In this document: positions 31,519 through 44,284 of the stretch, piece after piece
Position numbering within the stretch: the first letter of the stretch is position 1
Layout: the number at the start of each line of letters is the position of its first letter
Source of the DNA: Hemerocallis citrina
Lineage: Eukaryota; Streptophyta; Magnoliopsida; Asparagales; Asphodelaceae
DNA: 64,000 nucleotides
Direction: 5' to 3'
NCBI GenBank assembly: GCA_017893485.1
Contig: CM030360.1
Location: 6,870,467 to 6,934,466, forward strand
Notes under the pieces: model-generated
Told to the model about the DNA's origin: nothing
What the model saw: only the letters and a program-made list of their open reading frames with translations
Database searches by the model: none
Made by a program: the position numbers and the translations under genes

Positions 31519-31783
31519 TAGGGGTGGTATACCGTACCGTACCGTATCATCATTACTCTACCGTCTACCGTACCGGAAAACTTGGTACACAAATTTCTCT
31601 ACCATTACCGTGCCAAGATTTTGGTACTACCGAGTTCGGTACTACCGGAAGATCAGTACGATATTGCTAATACCATGGTACTACCGGACATCAATTAGCT
31701 TAAAAAATTAACATTCATATAAATGGCAAAAGAAGGATAAATAAGCTCAACATAAATATATATATGAAGAAGTTTCAACATAA

Positions 31784-31848
<65 letters not shown>

Positions 31849-33396
31849 GAAGTTCCAATAATCAGTCAATGTCAATTCTCAAACAAGACTTAGCTAACGG
31901 TCCATAATTTAGTCTAACATCTGTGTTTCCAGAGCCCAATCACCAACAGTACCAAATAATATATGTTTATGTTTAACAATGAAGGAAGAAATCATCACAA
32001 AACTTCACTGAAATAACTAATTTCTTCAGGCATGTTCCTTTCAAAAAACTCTAGAATTCTCACTCAAAACAAACTAATACATACAGGAACAGAGAAACAC
32101 CAGCACGAATAGTATACAGAAACATACAGTTCAACTGATTAACTGGAAACAGATTCACATAAAAAAATTATCCTCACAAACAAACATACATCACCTGATA
32201 CAGTGATAAAGAATCGACAAAAAATTTAAGATCATGGATTAAAAAAACCTCAACATCGCCTTTTCATCCCCTAAATAGTTAAACCCTCGATAAAAGAATT
32301 AGCGAAAGACCTTTCTGCCAATCCTTAATTCACCCAGGCCAAACAACAAATCAGGGCTGTAGACTTTATTGTTGTACAATTTCAGAGATGTATAAGTTTC
32401 AATATAATGTATCTTTATGTATGAAAATTAGTTTCAACATTCTGCAATATGATTGATTCAATATGCTACTCTATTAGATTCAGCATTCTGCAATATGATT
32501 GATTAGATATAATTGGATAGCTTCAGCATATATAAGAAAGAATGAAAACAATACCTGAAATTAAGAAGATTCGTATATAACGAATGACAATAGTGTTGTT
32601 ATTTTCCTTTCATAACATTCATGATATTTGATGGTTCTTTCATTTCTATGTATTGTTCTACTCATTTTTTTCAGTATGTATCTCATTTAGAAGATTCATA
32701 CTTAAAATCAATTTCAGGATTATGATACAAATATAATACATAAATAAGATTTCACCTATATTACCTCCTAAAAAAACACAAAAATTAATTTGATAAATCA
32801 AATCAGAAGATCTTTTACATCCTAAATTCCTAATTACTTGTGAATAATAATACCCATGATCTCAAGAAAACCCAACAAGAACAAGAAGAAGATGGATCTT
32901 ATATTAATACACCAACTAAACTCTAAGGTTTCCCTAATTAGTCGAAAAATCCTCCAAAAATATCGTACTGATGGGGGCTAAAGAAGGTAGGCGGCATCGC
33001 GACAGCATGGTGCTTCGGCAGCATAGTGCGTCGGTCAATCAGTGCATGTGCCCTAGATTCAAAGAAGAAGAAAAGGAAGAAGGAAAAAAGGAAGAATAAT
33101 TGAAGTGGTAGTATAACTGGGGTGAAAAATTGAAAAAGAAAATAAGAAAAATGGGCATGGACCTAGGTCTGGGCCTGAGTTTTCAAATATAAAAATTAAA
33201 TTAAATATATGTTAATTACTTGGTCTGGTACGGTATACCATGGTATCAGTATAGGGTACCAGTACCATACCATATAATTTCTGTATGGTACAATACCAAG
33301 ATTTCGGTATGGTATTACCAAGATTTCGGTAATATATGGTATGGTAACGGTATGGTATGGTATGGTACGGTAATATGGTATTTTTTGACACCCCTA
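31519..33396. mobile_element. Non-autonomous hAT-type element (1,878 bp)
   Basis: Terminal inverted repeats start TAGGGGTG and end CACCCCTA, typical of plant hAT elements. They are followed inward by dense GGTAC/GTACC-rich subterminal repeats at both ends (31,527-31,690 and 33,223-33,385). Flanks are ATATACAT (31,511-31,518) and ACATACAT (33,397-33,404), an 8-bp target duplication with one mismatch. Removing it rejoins the TnpD frame (QPRDVYQLGE). No transposase is seen inside. A (TA)n run lies at 31,790-31,845. Confidence 0.85.
31790..31845. repeat. (TA)n microsatellite
   Basis: About 28 TA repeats within the hAT element. Confidence 0.95.
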
Positions 33397-34262
33397 ACAT
33401 ACATCTCTTGGTTGCATAATAAGAGCCACGTAAGATTTAGGAGAAGCTGGATCTTCAACATAAAACACTTGGAGGACTTGAGATGGGAACACAAATGGTT
33501 CATGGCTGATGTGTGTGCTAGTATGAATCAAAATTGAAAAGTTTACAAATGTGAAACCTTAAGTATCCTTGTTTTGGGGATAATTCTTATCCATACCAGC
33601 CCAGTTCGCGCGAAATAAGACAACTCGAAAATGACCGTAAATAGTCTAGCTCGATTATATCCGTGAGCACCCCATAATATATAGTCAACATCTTCATCAA
33701 CTGGATTTGTGTCATTCTTAGAAGCATAACTTCTTGTCTTTGACGTCACTACAATTCCACTATTTTGGGACTTCAAATAACGTTCACGGTCCTTAGTATA
33801 AAATCTGAATCCGTTATATATATATATCCCTTGAATCTCAAACCATCTTATGGGGACCTGTAGCAAGAATCTAGATTTCAGGTGATGCCAAATCATCATG
33901 CAACTTCGGAACCTATAGTATGTGATGATAAATCGTATTAGTAAAATTAAGAATATTCTAAGAAAAAGACAGTACTTGATAATTTGGAACACTCTTACAT
34001 AGTCTTTAAGCCACATATGAAATCTTTCATTCATTATCTTGTTTTGGTCACGTGGTCTTAATTTCCTTGTTCTAGAATTTCTTTTCATTTCACGGATAAA
34101 TTCTCTGTAAATATTTAAAAGATCAAAATATAATTAGATTAACATTGTTCAAATCAAGTTTAATTAAATATAAACCAAACCAATTATGACTTACTTTCGG
34201 AATGGCTCAATTGGTGCATGATGATCTAGCACATATCGATGTGCTTGTTCCCATGTTCCCAT

Positions 34263-37200
34263 GTTAAGATTTGTGTTAGATTCGTATTATTGTCATATTT
34301 GAGTTAAGAGTCGAGATTTTATGTGAAGAAATATTATTTATTTTATTTTATGATTCTAGGGGATTATTATAAGATAATTTTAATGTATTTTGTATTGTTC
34401 GTATGATTAAAATATAAAGTTGGGGTTTATTTGAAATATTTTGGAGATGTGGGGGCTTATTTGTAAATATTCCTTTATAAAAATATATTTATATTATTAA
34501 ATTTTCCTAAAAACCCCTTCCCCACTTTTCCTCCTTCCCCCTTTCTTTCCTCCTTCTGATCCCGACCAAACCCACCGAAACCAAATTTCTACCTCCCCTC
34601 CCCCCACCCAAATCCACTCCTATTCTTCGTGATTTTCAAATTAATTTGAGGGGTAAGCTAAGTGAAGGATGCTCTAGCTCGTGGCAGTGTCGGTTTTTTG
34701 AGAAAGCTTCGAGAAGGTATACGAAACTTGTTATTTGTCTTTTGGATTGTATGCTTTTTATTTCTTTTAGCAATAATTGATGTGGGAGGCTTGTTAGTGT
34801 GTGTAGATCATGTTAGAAGTGAGAGATGGAGGGTTTCTTGGTGAAAAGTTGAGTTGTAAATTTTTCATAACCCTCGAGTTAGGGTTTGTAGATTCGAAAA
34901 GGGAAATTGGTTCAATTGATGGTAGAAAAATTATTGGAGGGTGAAAAATGTTACAAGAAGATCAATACAAAATTTTGGTAATTTTTATTGGCTTTAAACT
35001 CAATTAAATTGAGTGGAATGGAGTATAGGCGAAAAGTGCACACTGGGTGGTCGGTGGAATGCCCCAACGAGAATGAGGTGAGAATTTGTTAGGTTCGGAG
35101 GTGTAATTGAGTCTTATTATTATTGTTAATCCTAATTTGAGATATTAGGAGAAAGGGGGTTCAAGAAATTAGGAAATAGGGGATTTTCATAATAGGAAGA
35201 CTCCGATCAACATGTGAGTTTTTGCATTGGGGTTCGAATTCGAAATATGTCGATGTAGCTCAACTACTTATGCCATTTGTGACGTGTGGGTGAAGAAGGA
35301 TTTGAATTTGGAGGTTCGTAGGTCGAGTTTTGTGTTTTAAGCTAATTGGTCCTATAATTTTCTATTTAGGCGGACGTAGGACATCGTTTGCTCGATTCGT
35401 TAGGTGAGTAAGTTGTATCTACATATATTTTATGTTGTGATCAAATTTCGTGGCTTTTTGATATATATATTGTAGAAGTTATGCGAAATATTGATTTTGA
35501 AGAAAAATACGGATTTTAAGGGACCGAAAATGAGTTTATGTGATATTTGGTGAAATTAGTATATAAAATCTATATTATGGATTAGTGTGATGTGTTAAAG
35601 TATAAAAATTAATATATTAAACGGTTTATGGATTTTTCTATCCTGTGCATGTTTCGTGCATGTTTTTGGGCATATAAGCCATTATAGGTGATTTTGTATC
35701 TGTGGAGCCTTGTGTATGGGCTAGCATGATATAAATAGATGTTATGAGGTGTAATTAGACGAAATAAGTGATTGTGGTCATGTTTTGGAAACTCGTGTAT
35801 GTGTGGTACTTGTTTTGTGCATGTTTTGGGGCATATAGGCCCTTACAAGTAATTTTACTTACATGAAGCATTGTGTATGAGCTAGCATGCTACGATGAGA
35901 TGTTATGAGGTTTAATTAGATGAAATAAGTGATTGTGACCCTTTTCTTGGAAGCCCGCATAGGTGTGGTGTACGTTTGTGATATAACAGGGTGTATGCAT
36001 ATATGTGATATAATGCGGTAATAAATAGCATGATATTCATAATGTGTGATGTTGTTGTGGCAAAATAAATAACATGGTGCATTCATTATATGCAATAATA
36101 TGACATGATTGTTTTATATGTTAAATGACATGGTGTATGCATGTATGTGATATAATGAGATGATAATCAATATGGTGGACACTGAATATGCGTTAAAATG
36201 GTAAGGTAAAAGATAAGATGATATGTGTATTTGTTGCGTAAGACCTGTGTGGCAGCGATATATGTTAATAATTCTCGTGGTTAAAGTCAAAGACATGACT
36301 AGTTGTGAATCAAAAGTTAAATGCTTGTGATGATGTAATAAGATGGAGAGATGAAATGATTAATGCTAATAACAGATGGTTTTGTTGACCAGTACCTACA
36401 GCAATCCTGGGGGATTGGGCTAGACCTCCTAATACCCAAGGACCGGCTTGGGGTAAGTGGACCCAAACTATGTTTGGGGTAAGTGGATTTTTATTGCCCA
36501 AGCTATCGGCTTAAGGCCCGGTTATTTCCTCAATGACAGGTGTCGCGAGGAAAGTACCCAGTTTATCTGTGGTTAGTGGTTTTCCCCCTTGCCTTTGGCT
36601 GGGAGGAAGTACCCAAATTACCTGGGGTCAATGGTTTTTCCCTCTTGGCTTCGGCTGGGAGGAAGTACCCAAGTTCTACTTGGGGTTAATGGTTCCCTCG
36701 CTAGTTCGGCTAAAAGGAAGACGTAGCCTCGGATGAGTAAGACTCTGTGTGAGCATCGGTCCGCATGTTTTACTGGGCTGTCGGCTTTCAGTATGTTGAG
36801 ATACTGTGGCTCACTGGTCGACAAACTAATAAAATAAATAAGTGTAACTAAGAATGAGAAAGTAAAGAAAGTGAAATGTGAAAGTGAAGAAAGTGAAATT
36901 GTGAATGTGAAAGAAAATGGTTGTGAATGAAAATAAATGTGAAGGAATACGAGTTATGAGTTTGTGTATGGAAAGAAATGATAAATGCAGTATGTGGTTA
37001 ATTTAAAATGAAAAAGTAAAAGAGACATGCGTTAATATGATTAGTATGAAATAATTGTATTATGAAAGTGATTATTAAAGTAAAATACAGTATGATATGA
37101 GTTGATACACCTTGGAATTGTGTCGAGGAACTACCTTCCCGCTATTTCTAAGGAAATGGTGGGAACTACCTGCATTGGCATAATTCGCAGGGAGAGTTGG

Positions 37201-38913
37201 CATAATATTGGTAATGAATAATGGAAATAAAGAATAAAGTAAAGTGAAGATGAAAAGTAATTGAAGTGAATTAATAATCAAGCTATCGGCTTGGGATGTG
37301 ATGTGATATTACCCAAGGTCTACTTGGGGTGCAGCGGTTATTACCCAAGCTATCGACTTTGAGGTGATATGTTATTGCCCAAACTATGTTTGGGATGTGG
37401 AGTATAAATTGATGAGAATGAAAGTGAAGTTAATTGTAACTCGAGATGTAAGTAAAAATAAAAATTAAATTATCAATAAGAATGAGTAGTAACTAAAGTG
37501 GTATAACGGGATGAGAATGAGATATTATGAAGATGTATGAAATATTATTGCTTGTATGCATGCGATGTATGTAATCTGAGAATGAGGAAGAAAATGTAAA
37601 TGAATGAAAATAAGTGTGAAAGAATATGAGTCGTGAGTTTGTAAATGACATCGATTGGTATATGAGATATGTGATTGAATAAGTATGAAGGAAATGAGGA
37701 AGTGACCTTGTGTGATTATGTATGAAAAGTAGAAGAATTATATATTTGTAGAAATACAGTGTTAAGTCATTGAGTATAAAGTCAAGAAATTATCTACTTG
37801 AGTTAATTTGACGTGGTACATATGAGATTTGTAATGAAGAATTGTGTGGGTAGATTAATGTGAATAACTTGAACCAATTGTACGTAGTATGAAATAGGGG
37901 GAGTAAGGAAGGATGTATGTTTAATACACTTTAGCATGAGCGCAAGATGATGTTATTTGGGAAGTGCAGTGTGTGTGAAAGTAGATTTGTGTGTGAATGT
38001 TTGTATAAGGCATAAAGTGATGTGTGTCAAGTGATGAATTTGGGTATGAGTTCAAAACTAAAGATATGTAAGTTGTGCGCAGATATATATATAAACAGGT
38101 GATGATACAGGTGATGAAAAGTCACACTTACGGTGTTTATATGTTCAGATTTCAGGTGAAATTTTATTATCATGGCATTCGTAAGTTTATTCTATTTTCC
38201 TTATAATGTTTAATTTATTTGCTTAACCATTAAATTATACTCACACCAGAAATGGCTAACCCCTGTTATTTTCTGGGGGTTAGGGGTGTCCCTTCCTGAG
38301 GGTAAACAACCCTAACTCTCCTGCAGGTTTGATAGCAGCAAGGTGAGCTAGATGTGGTAGTCTGGTAGTTTTACTTTGCTCGTTGTGAATGAGACATCTA
38401 TGTATATATATTATTTATGGAAATGGGAGTAGAATGATGTATTATATGGTATCATGGAAGATTGTGTATATGACTGTAAGTGGGGATGTGCCTATAGCGC
38501 TGTGATGAGGTAAGAAATCCCGTACCCACCTCGTTGTGGAGTATTGGGTTCTGTGTTTGGTTTTTGAAAAAATTTTCTATAGTTTTTCTAATACTTATAT
38601 AAGTTTTTAAAGGAAATTTATGGTTTTTAATTTATAATTGATATTATGTTATTAGTTTGGCCCCCAGAGCATGATATTTATATTGCCTGTGTGATTCTGC
38701 TCATTTTGGCATGGCGATCCTATGATTATATTGTCTGTGTTGTGAGCTACGGAATTTAAAGCAGAATTCCGTAAGATTTTTGTATTTCGGGGCAGAAATT
38801 TCAGGAGAAATTCTGCCAAAATTTTATTTGAAATATACTTATTTTAGTTTATGTTTAAAGTGATGTAGAAATTGAAAGATTTGAATTTGAAAGTTAAAAA
38901 AAGGGGTGTTACA
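34263..38913 (+). mobile_element. Large LTR B (~4.65 kb), probable solo LTR
   Basis: Begins TGTTAAG and ends GGTGTTACA. Flanks are TCCCA and TCGCA, a possible 5-bp target duplication with one mismatch. It shares several blocks with LTR A. Internal ~58-bp tandem repeats sit at 36,540-36,710 (each with TTCGGCTGGGAGGAAGTACC or a close variant), and 'ACCCAAGCTATCGGCTT' motifs recur (36,495-37,390). No primer site or coding domains adjoin. It stands where TnpD lacks its DUF4218-like region. Its last 1.74 kb are duplicated at 57,894-59,637. Confidence 0.6.
36530..36715. repeat. Degenerate ~58-bp tandem repeat in LTR B
   Basis: Three units, each containing GAGGAAGTACCCA or a near copy followed by a 'GGTYARTGGTTTTCCCYCTTGG'-like segment. 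Confidence 0.6.
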
Positions 38914-41010
38914 TCGCACATTGAGAACCTTAAAGCCACAGGAAGGAGATCCTGCATCACGATGTGGTAGTCGTGTGACCCTGAAGCCTCTTCTCCATAT
39001 AGTTGACACACCTTGCTATGTTAGATGAATAGCCATTGGGAACTTTAAGCTCTTGTAGAACTTTGCAAAACAATTCCAACTCCGTTTTAGACATGCAGTT
39101 CATTGCAAGAGGAAGTTGCACTCAGTCATTCTGTAAATATTCGGGGTGCAACTCGTGTCGTATGTCCCACGCAACTAAATCAAGACGACACTTAAGATTG
39201 TCTTTTGTCTTCCGATTATCTCCCATGACAGTCCCTACACAATTTTCACCAATATTTTTTTCGATATGTATCACATCTAAATTATGGCGCAATAAATTGA
39301 ATTCCCAGTAGACACTATAAAGAAAATGCTCTTCTTCTTCCAAGACCCTAAATCAGCAATGTCATCACATTCATCTGCATCGTTGTCGTCATCCCTTGCC
39401 CTTTTTCTGGCTTCTACTTACCATAATTGAAATGATGACCATGTAGCCGTCTTAACACATTGGACCCAGACGAAATTTCATGTGAATGTTCCCACTCCTC
39501 CACCCCATCAAAAGTCGCAATTTCCGCCCTCAAACTGTGTGTCGGATAACCATCTTCTATGACCCATGTAGCAGAACTATCTCCCATTATATAGCCACCG
39601 TGAAGTAGTTTTATCAGCACAACAAGGACATGCATTACGCCCTTTGGTGCTATAACCGGATAAATTAGCATACGTAGGAAAATCATTGATTGTACAAGTT
39701 AATGCAACTCGAAGACGGAATGATTTCTTAGTTGTTATATCATATGTTGGAACACCCTCCCACAACTGTTGGAGCTCATCTATTAAATGCTAAAGATAGA
39801 CATCTATATCATTTCCAGGGCTTTCGGTCCAGGATTTATTGTGGACAAAATAAATGGCGACGGCTTAATACACTTCCAAGGGGGTAGATTATACGGTATC
39901 AACACTACAAACCATATGATGTATGTACTACTCATTTGCCGAAATGGGTTAAAACCATCACTGGCTAATCCAAGTCGCACGTTGCGAGTATCCTCAGCAA
40001 AATCAGGATATCTTTCATCAAAAATTTTCCATGCAGCAGAATCTGCCGGATGTCTGAGAATTCCATCATTTTTCCGACCTTCAGCATGCCATCTCATATC
40101 AGAAGAAGTCTTAGATGACATAAACAACCTTTGTAGCCTAGGAATCAAAGTAAAGTAGCGCATCTGTTTTGCTGGCTTCTTTTTCCGCCTGGATTTAACT
40201 GTCCCACTTGCATTTTGTTCTTCATTCGGAACACCTTTCCATTTTGAAGTACCGCAAATTTCACAGTTCTCCAAACTCTCCTTATTCCCCATAAATAACA
40301 TACAATCATATTGACATGCAACTATCTTCTCATACCCCAGATCAAAATATTTAAGGAATTGTTTTATTCCATATGCGGAATTTGGGAGACAAATTTTAGG
40401 AAATGCTTCATTCAACAATTTAAATAACATTGTAAATGATTTGGCAGACCAACTATTCAAACATTTGATCTGAAATAACCTCACGATGAATGAGAACTTC
40501 GAAAATTTGATGCAATCGCAATACAAGGGTGTAATAACATCTTCCAACAACTTACTGAATGCTTCAAATTCTTTGTTAACTTCAGAGTTTTGCCTTCCCT
40601 CCTCCCTTCCACCCTCCTCTCCATCCTCGTCTCCCTCAGTGTGCGGGGTTTCGGTCGGTTCATCATGGACTTGGGTTGTTGAACTATTTGTGTGCATTGG
40701 ATTGTTATAAATCCCAAAAACATCCCACACTAAATTTTGCATCTCATCGGCAACACTGTCGTCGTCATTCACTAAGGGTTCATTTTCTTCTTCCAACACA
40801 TCTTGTCCAACTGGAATCGATGTGCCACGCTCTCCATGGCAGAACCACAGTGTGTACCCTTGCAGAAAACCATTAATCACCAAATGTATTTGTACTTCGT
40901 AGCATGGAAGCAAATGAAAGTTTACGCATCGGCGACATGGACAAAGGATAAAGTTGGGATCACGAGAATGTTGCTTGGCAAAGATAATGAAATCTTTAAC
41001 ACCATCTCGA
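38914..41010 (-). pseudogene. CACTA TnpD transposase, N-terminal part (copy 1)
   Basis: The minus strand starts inside YRDGVKDFIIFAKQ (41,005) and continues CPCRRC, VINGFLQGYTLWFCHGE, an acidic linker, then FKLLNEAFPKICLPNSAYGIKQFL, CEICGTSKWK and DMRWHAEGRKNDGILRHPADSAAWKIFDERYPDFAEDTRNVRLGLASDGFNPF: the N-terminal and Transposase_tnp2 core of CACTA TnpD. A one-base shift near 39,818 ends the long frame. Shorter frames continue (WEGVPTYDITTKK, PCCADKT near 39,590-39,770; LLRHNLDVIHIEKNI near 39,290). The last piece SHDYHIVMQDLLPVALR (about 38,985-38,935) abuts LTR B. The start codon was lost where element D joins at about 41,005. Confidence 0.85.
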
Positions 41011-42839
41011 TACTGGATTGAAGATGTTCTATGTGGAAATCGTAGCCCATCGAGTCCCGAATCCATAACTTTTTATGGTTTCTCAATCGGATGTATAGAT
41101 TGTGAGATATCGCGATTTTAGTACTGTCATATCGTGAATTTCTGAACCTGCACGGGATCACTAACCGGTCTCTTGTACTGAGAATTTGACCATGTTTCTG
41201 ATACTGGATCGAAAAACTTTCTACATGAAAATCGTAGCCCTTCGAGTCTAGATATCCAGAACATCCACTAGTTTCTCAATTCGATGTATAGATTGTGAGA
41301 TATCGCAATTCTAGTATTGTGACTCTGAATTTCCATAATGCGAGCGAAACATCGAAATCAGGGAAGAATGAATTTGTATGCATAACTACTGTCTCTAGAA
41401 AGTATCGTGTGAATATGCGTTGGAACCGGAAGAGAGTCTACTTTCTAAAATCTCTGGCGGAATCGAATTTTCTTTTCTATAACAACGGAAAAGTGAATTT
41501 GAATGCAGATATGTCAAGTTATCTAAAAAATCATCTCTACGTTTTTTGCATATAAACCCGTTATTTTTTATATTTAATGAATTGAGTGTATTATTATTCT
41601 TGTAATAATAACTTGTATAGATATAATTGGTTGGTAGCATGCATTTTATACCACTTGATAATTTATAATAACTACTTTCGATACATGTACTCGTTTTATC
41701 TCATACCATGATTATTGTCCTTGATATTTTTCTAGATTCTTAATTAATTGCCTTGATTTCACCGTTCCACTAGTCATACCAACTGCATGTTCATAATTAA
41801 TTATAAAAGAATAACAAGCGGGAGTTATAAGGGTACGACTTAATAGTGGACAATATAGGGGAGTATACTCGGAAGTCGAAATAGTGATTCTTGATTCTTG
41901 ATTCATGATTACACAATTCTTGATTACATAATTCTCGATTACATGATTCATGATTACATGTCTTGATACTATCACTGAAAGACCCGAGTACATAATCCTA
42001 TAGAATTCACTACTTAAATCTAAACGTCACATGATTGATATGCACCGAACTTGTGGTATGGGACACAGGATTGCGTGCATTAGATAAACTAATAAAACAA
42101 ATAAACTTGAGATTTTTACTAAGCATGATTCTTGATTACATGACTCTTCATTACATGACTCTTGATTCTTAATTACATGATTCTTGATTACATGACTCTT
42201 GATTACATGACTCTCGATCCTTGATTACATGATTATCGATTAACTGAGCCTAGGTTATCAATTGCTTATACCTTGTACTCTTGAATACATTAATTACAGT
42301 TATTACTTATATGATCATATTGTTCCAGTTCTTTGTTTCCTTCTATATTGTATTTGCACTGTTATTTCTTGTTTCTTCCATGTTATATCTTTTTATATTA
42401 TCCTTTTTACTGCTTGTTGCTACTTGCTGCCCGAAGCTTGCTCTAACGGGTACCTTTTCTATTTTTTTTTGAGTTAATAATTTTACAGGTACCGATGGAC
42501 CCTCGGAACAGACTTTCTAGATGATCGTTGCTGCTTTATTACTACTTCATATTGTTTTTCTTTCAGTTTCTATTTTATCTAGTTGTTATCGTGAATTGCT
42601 TATCGTACTGTTTTAATTATGGCACCCTGTATTCCCGGACATCTTGATCCAATGTTGATGTATTATCCAGATGATGGTTATTCTATTTCCAGCTCATGTG
42701 ATTATTATATTTGTCTGCGTGAATGTGTTATAAAGATCTTGTTGAACTTATAATTATACAGCTTATGGATGATGTATATCATTCGCTGGACCTCAGTTGC
42801 GTGCTTGTATTTTCGTATAGTAGGAAGCGGGGCGTGACA
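41005..42839 (+). repeat. 5' LTR of element D, left end truncated
   Basis: Matches the last ~1.83 kb of 45,518-48,443 and ends GGGGCGTGACA. The junction to CACTA lies in a short shared text (CTCGATACTGG here, CTCAATACTGG in the other LTR). An internal ~180-bp duplication occupies about 41,005-41,345 (ATACTGGATYGAA...GTGAGATATCGC twice). Confidence 0.75.
41880..42240. repeat. 'ATTCTTGATTACATGA' minisatellite clusters in D LTR
   Basis: Short-period repeats (about 8-15 bp) at 41,880-41,960 and 42,122-42,240. The other LTR has them at 47,518-47,596 and 47,760-47,840 with fewer copies. Confidence 0.75.
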
Positions 42840-42848
42840 AGTTTTTAG

Positions 42849-42865
42849 TGGTATCAGAGCCTAGG
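42849..42865 (+). other. Primer binding site of element D (tRNA-Met type)
   Basis: TGGTATCAGAGCCTAGG, nine bases after the 5' LTR; the first twelve bases are the standard plant initiator tRNA-Met site. Confidence 0.85.
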
Positions 42866-42989
42866 TTCGAACCATGCTAAGCTCAACAATATACACACCA
42901 CGTGGATCACATGAATGTTAATAACCAACTTGCCATCTGGATATTTACCCCATTCGAATATGCATTTCAGACTTTGGTTCACGGATGCT

Positions 42990-43600
42990 CTTCGACTTCT
43001 ACACCCAGGGATGAACTATCGGAGATCGTCGCCATTCTCCAGGAGATGCAACGAATGATGGAGCTACAGCAAGAGTAAAATGAACTTGTGAGAGCTAATC
43101 TGGATAAAGTACAGGATGCCGCAAACTCCACTCAATGGGACTTGTTTGTGCACCAGCATAAGAGTTATACCGCCATACTCGATACCCAGGAGCAGATCCG
43201 TAGAGGGTGGAATGCTGTTCAGGGGGCATTACATCTTCTTACTATCGCACAGTCTACAGGTGGACCGATACAGAGGCCAGTTTAGATCCTGACTACTAGA
43301 GCGTCACCTTACTCATCGGCGACTTCGAAGAGGGACCAGAAGTACTATTATTGCCGCCGAGTTGGACACATACGTAAGAACTGCTGGAAAGCCAACAACC
43401 TGTGTCTTGCATGCGGAGCGAATGATCACAAGGTTGAGGATTGCCCGAAGCAAAAGAGTGTCACATCAATAGGAGGATCAAATCCCAGTGGAGAACAGAC
43501 TGGAGAGTGTAATCAGGCTCATAACCTGATTACAGAGGAGGCAGAGATCACCAAAGAAACAGTTACTAGTATATTTCGATCTAGTCATGCTTCAGTTCCT
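42990..43600 (+). pseudogene. gag remnant of element D with two zinc knuckles
   Basis: One phase reads ELSEIVAILQEMQRMMELQQE, a stop at 43,077, a helical segment (43,088-43,285), another stop, then YYYCRRVGHIRKNC and CLACGANDHKVEDC (about 43,345-43,450): two CX2CX4HX4C knuckles. The large capsid domain usually found between the helix and the knuckles is absent, so gag is internally deleted. It would have packaged element RNA. Confidence 0.75.
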
Positions 43601-44150
43601 GCGTTGTTTGTTGCCTTCTGTACATTGCATTCATTCTCATCGATCAATCCATTATTGAGTATCATACTAGTTATTTCTTTCTATCTCTATTTTCTTGAAT
43701 CTTCTGTTGGAAGAGAGTAGGAAGTTTGTTGGGCTAAATGGCAAACAAATTGGAAATTGGAATAACAACAAGAAGACTCTTCACTATTTTCTAAAACTGG
43801 TATTACTACACCTTACAAATATACACTATATTCTTTTTCTTCTTTTCTACTTGTTTCTTGTTCTTGTCTTGCTTAATTTTTTTTCTTCCTAAACCTCTCA
43901 TTTATAAGAATGAGAGATGAGTAACTGACAAATTATTCATTCCCGTTTCTTTCGTTTTTCTTTGCGGCACCAATCTTGCCACAATTTTTCAACATTGTTC
44001 GGTGGGTGGGGCCCACTTTACCAAATAAGTTTGACAACCAACATCTTCGTGTTACCAATCTCTTAATTCTGCTCAATTCGTCGATCGCTATCACTTGATA
44101 TCAGCAGCGAGAAGCATCACCATCAGAGTGGCACAGCGAAAGCATAGCAG
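43601..44150. other. Unassigned interior of element D
   Basis: AT-rich and pyrimidine-rich, with short frames that resemble no family I know. No terminal repeats seen. Confidence 0.4.
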
Positions 44151-44159
44151 AGTCCCTTA

Positions 44160-44250
44160 TTGATTCGTGGAATGAATTTCAAAGCAAACTTCATCGTCAT
44201 CAACAACTCAAGGTTCGATGTTATATTTGGAATGGATAGGGGTCGAAGTG
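44160..44250 (+). pseudogene. Protease C-terminal remnant of element D
   Basis: Reads GMNFKANFIVINNSRFDVIFGMD, the pattern 'GMEF.ADLIVL...FDVILGMDWL' seen just after the aspartic protease core in plant Gypsy elements. The active-site part and everything downstream (RT, RNase H, integrase) are missing; LOG-derived sequence follows. Confidence 0.6.
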
Positions 44251-44284
44251 CAGACACTGATGATAGGCCGGTTATAGGAGGCTG

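Larger units (their letters stand above)
31343..34262 (-). pseudogene. CACTA TnpD transposase, C-terminal part (interrupted by hAT element)
   Basis: Minus-strand pieces in order: ACATGGGAACAAGC... (TWEQAHRYVLDHH, about 34,255-34,190) ending at a GTAAGT donor; REFIREMKRNS...RDQNKIMNERFHMWLKDY (34,105-34,000) ending at another GTAAG donor; an exon with GFRFYTKDRER...NSGIVV; then VNF...EPFVFPSQVLQVFYVEDP (33,540-33,410); then, past the hAT insertion, DEDVTNIFVAAEFPRFD...DGELGDVLDS and stop TAA at 31,343-31,345. This is the DUF4216-containing C-terminal half of TnpD. In-frame stops (for example near 33,850) show decay. The DUF4218-like middle is missing between this part and 38,914. Confidence 0.8.

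Noticed and set aside
40998..41002. AACAC before the 5' side of D matches AACAC after its 3' LTR (48,444-48,448), as a target duplication.
   Set aside because: TnpD coding (YRDGV) continues past AACAC on the left, so the LTR does not start there. The 5' LTR is truncated, so the match is probably chance.
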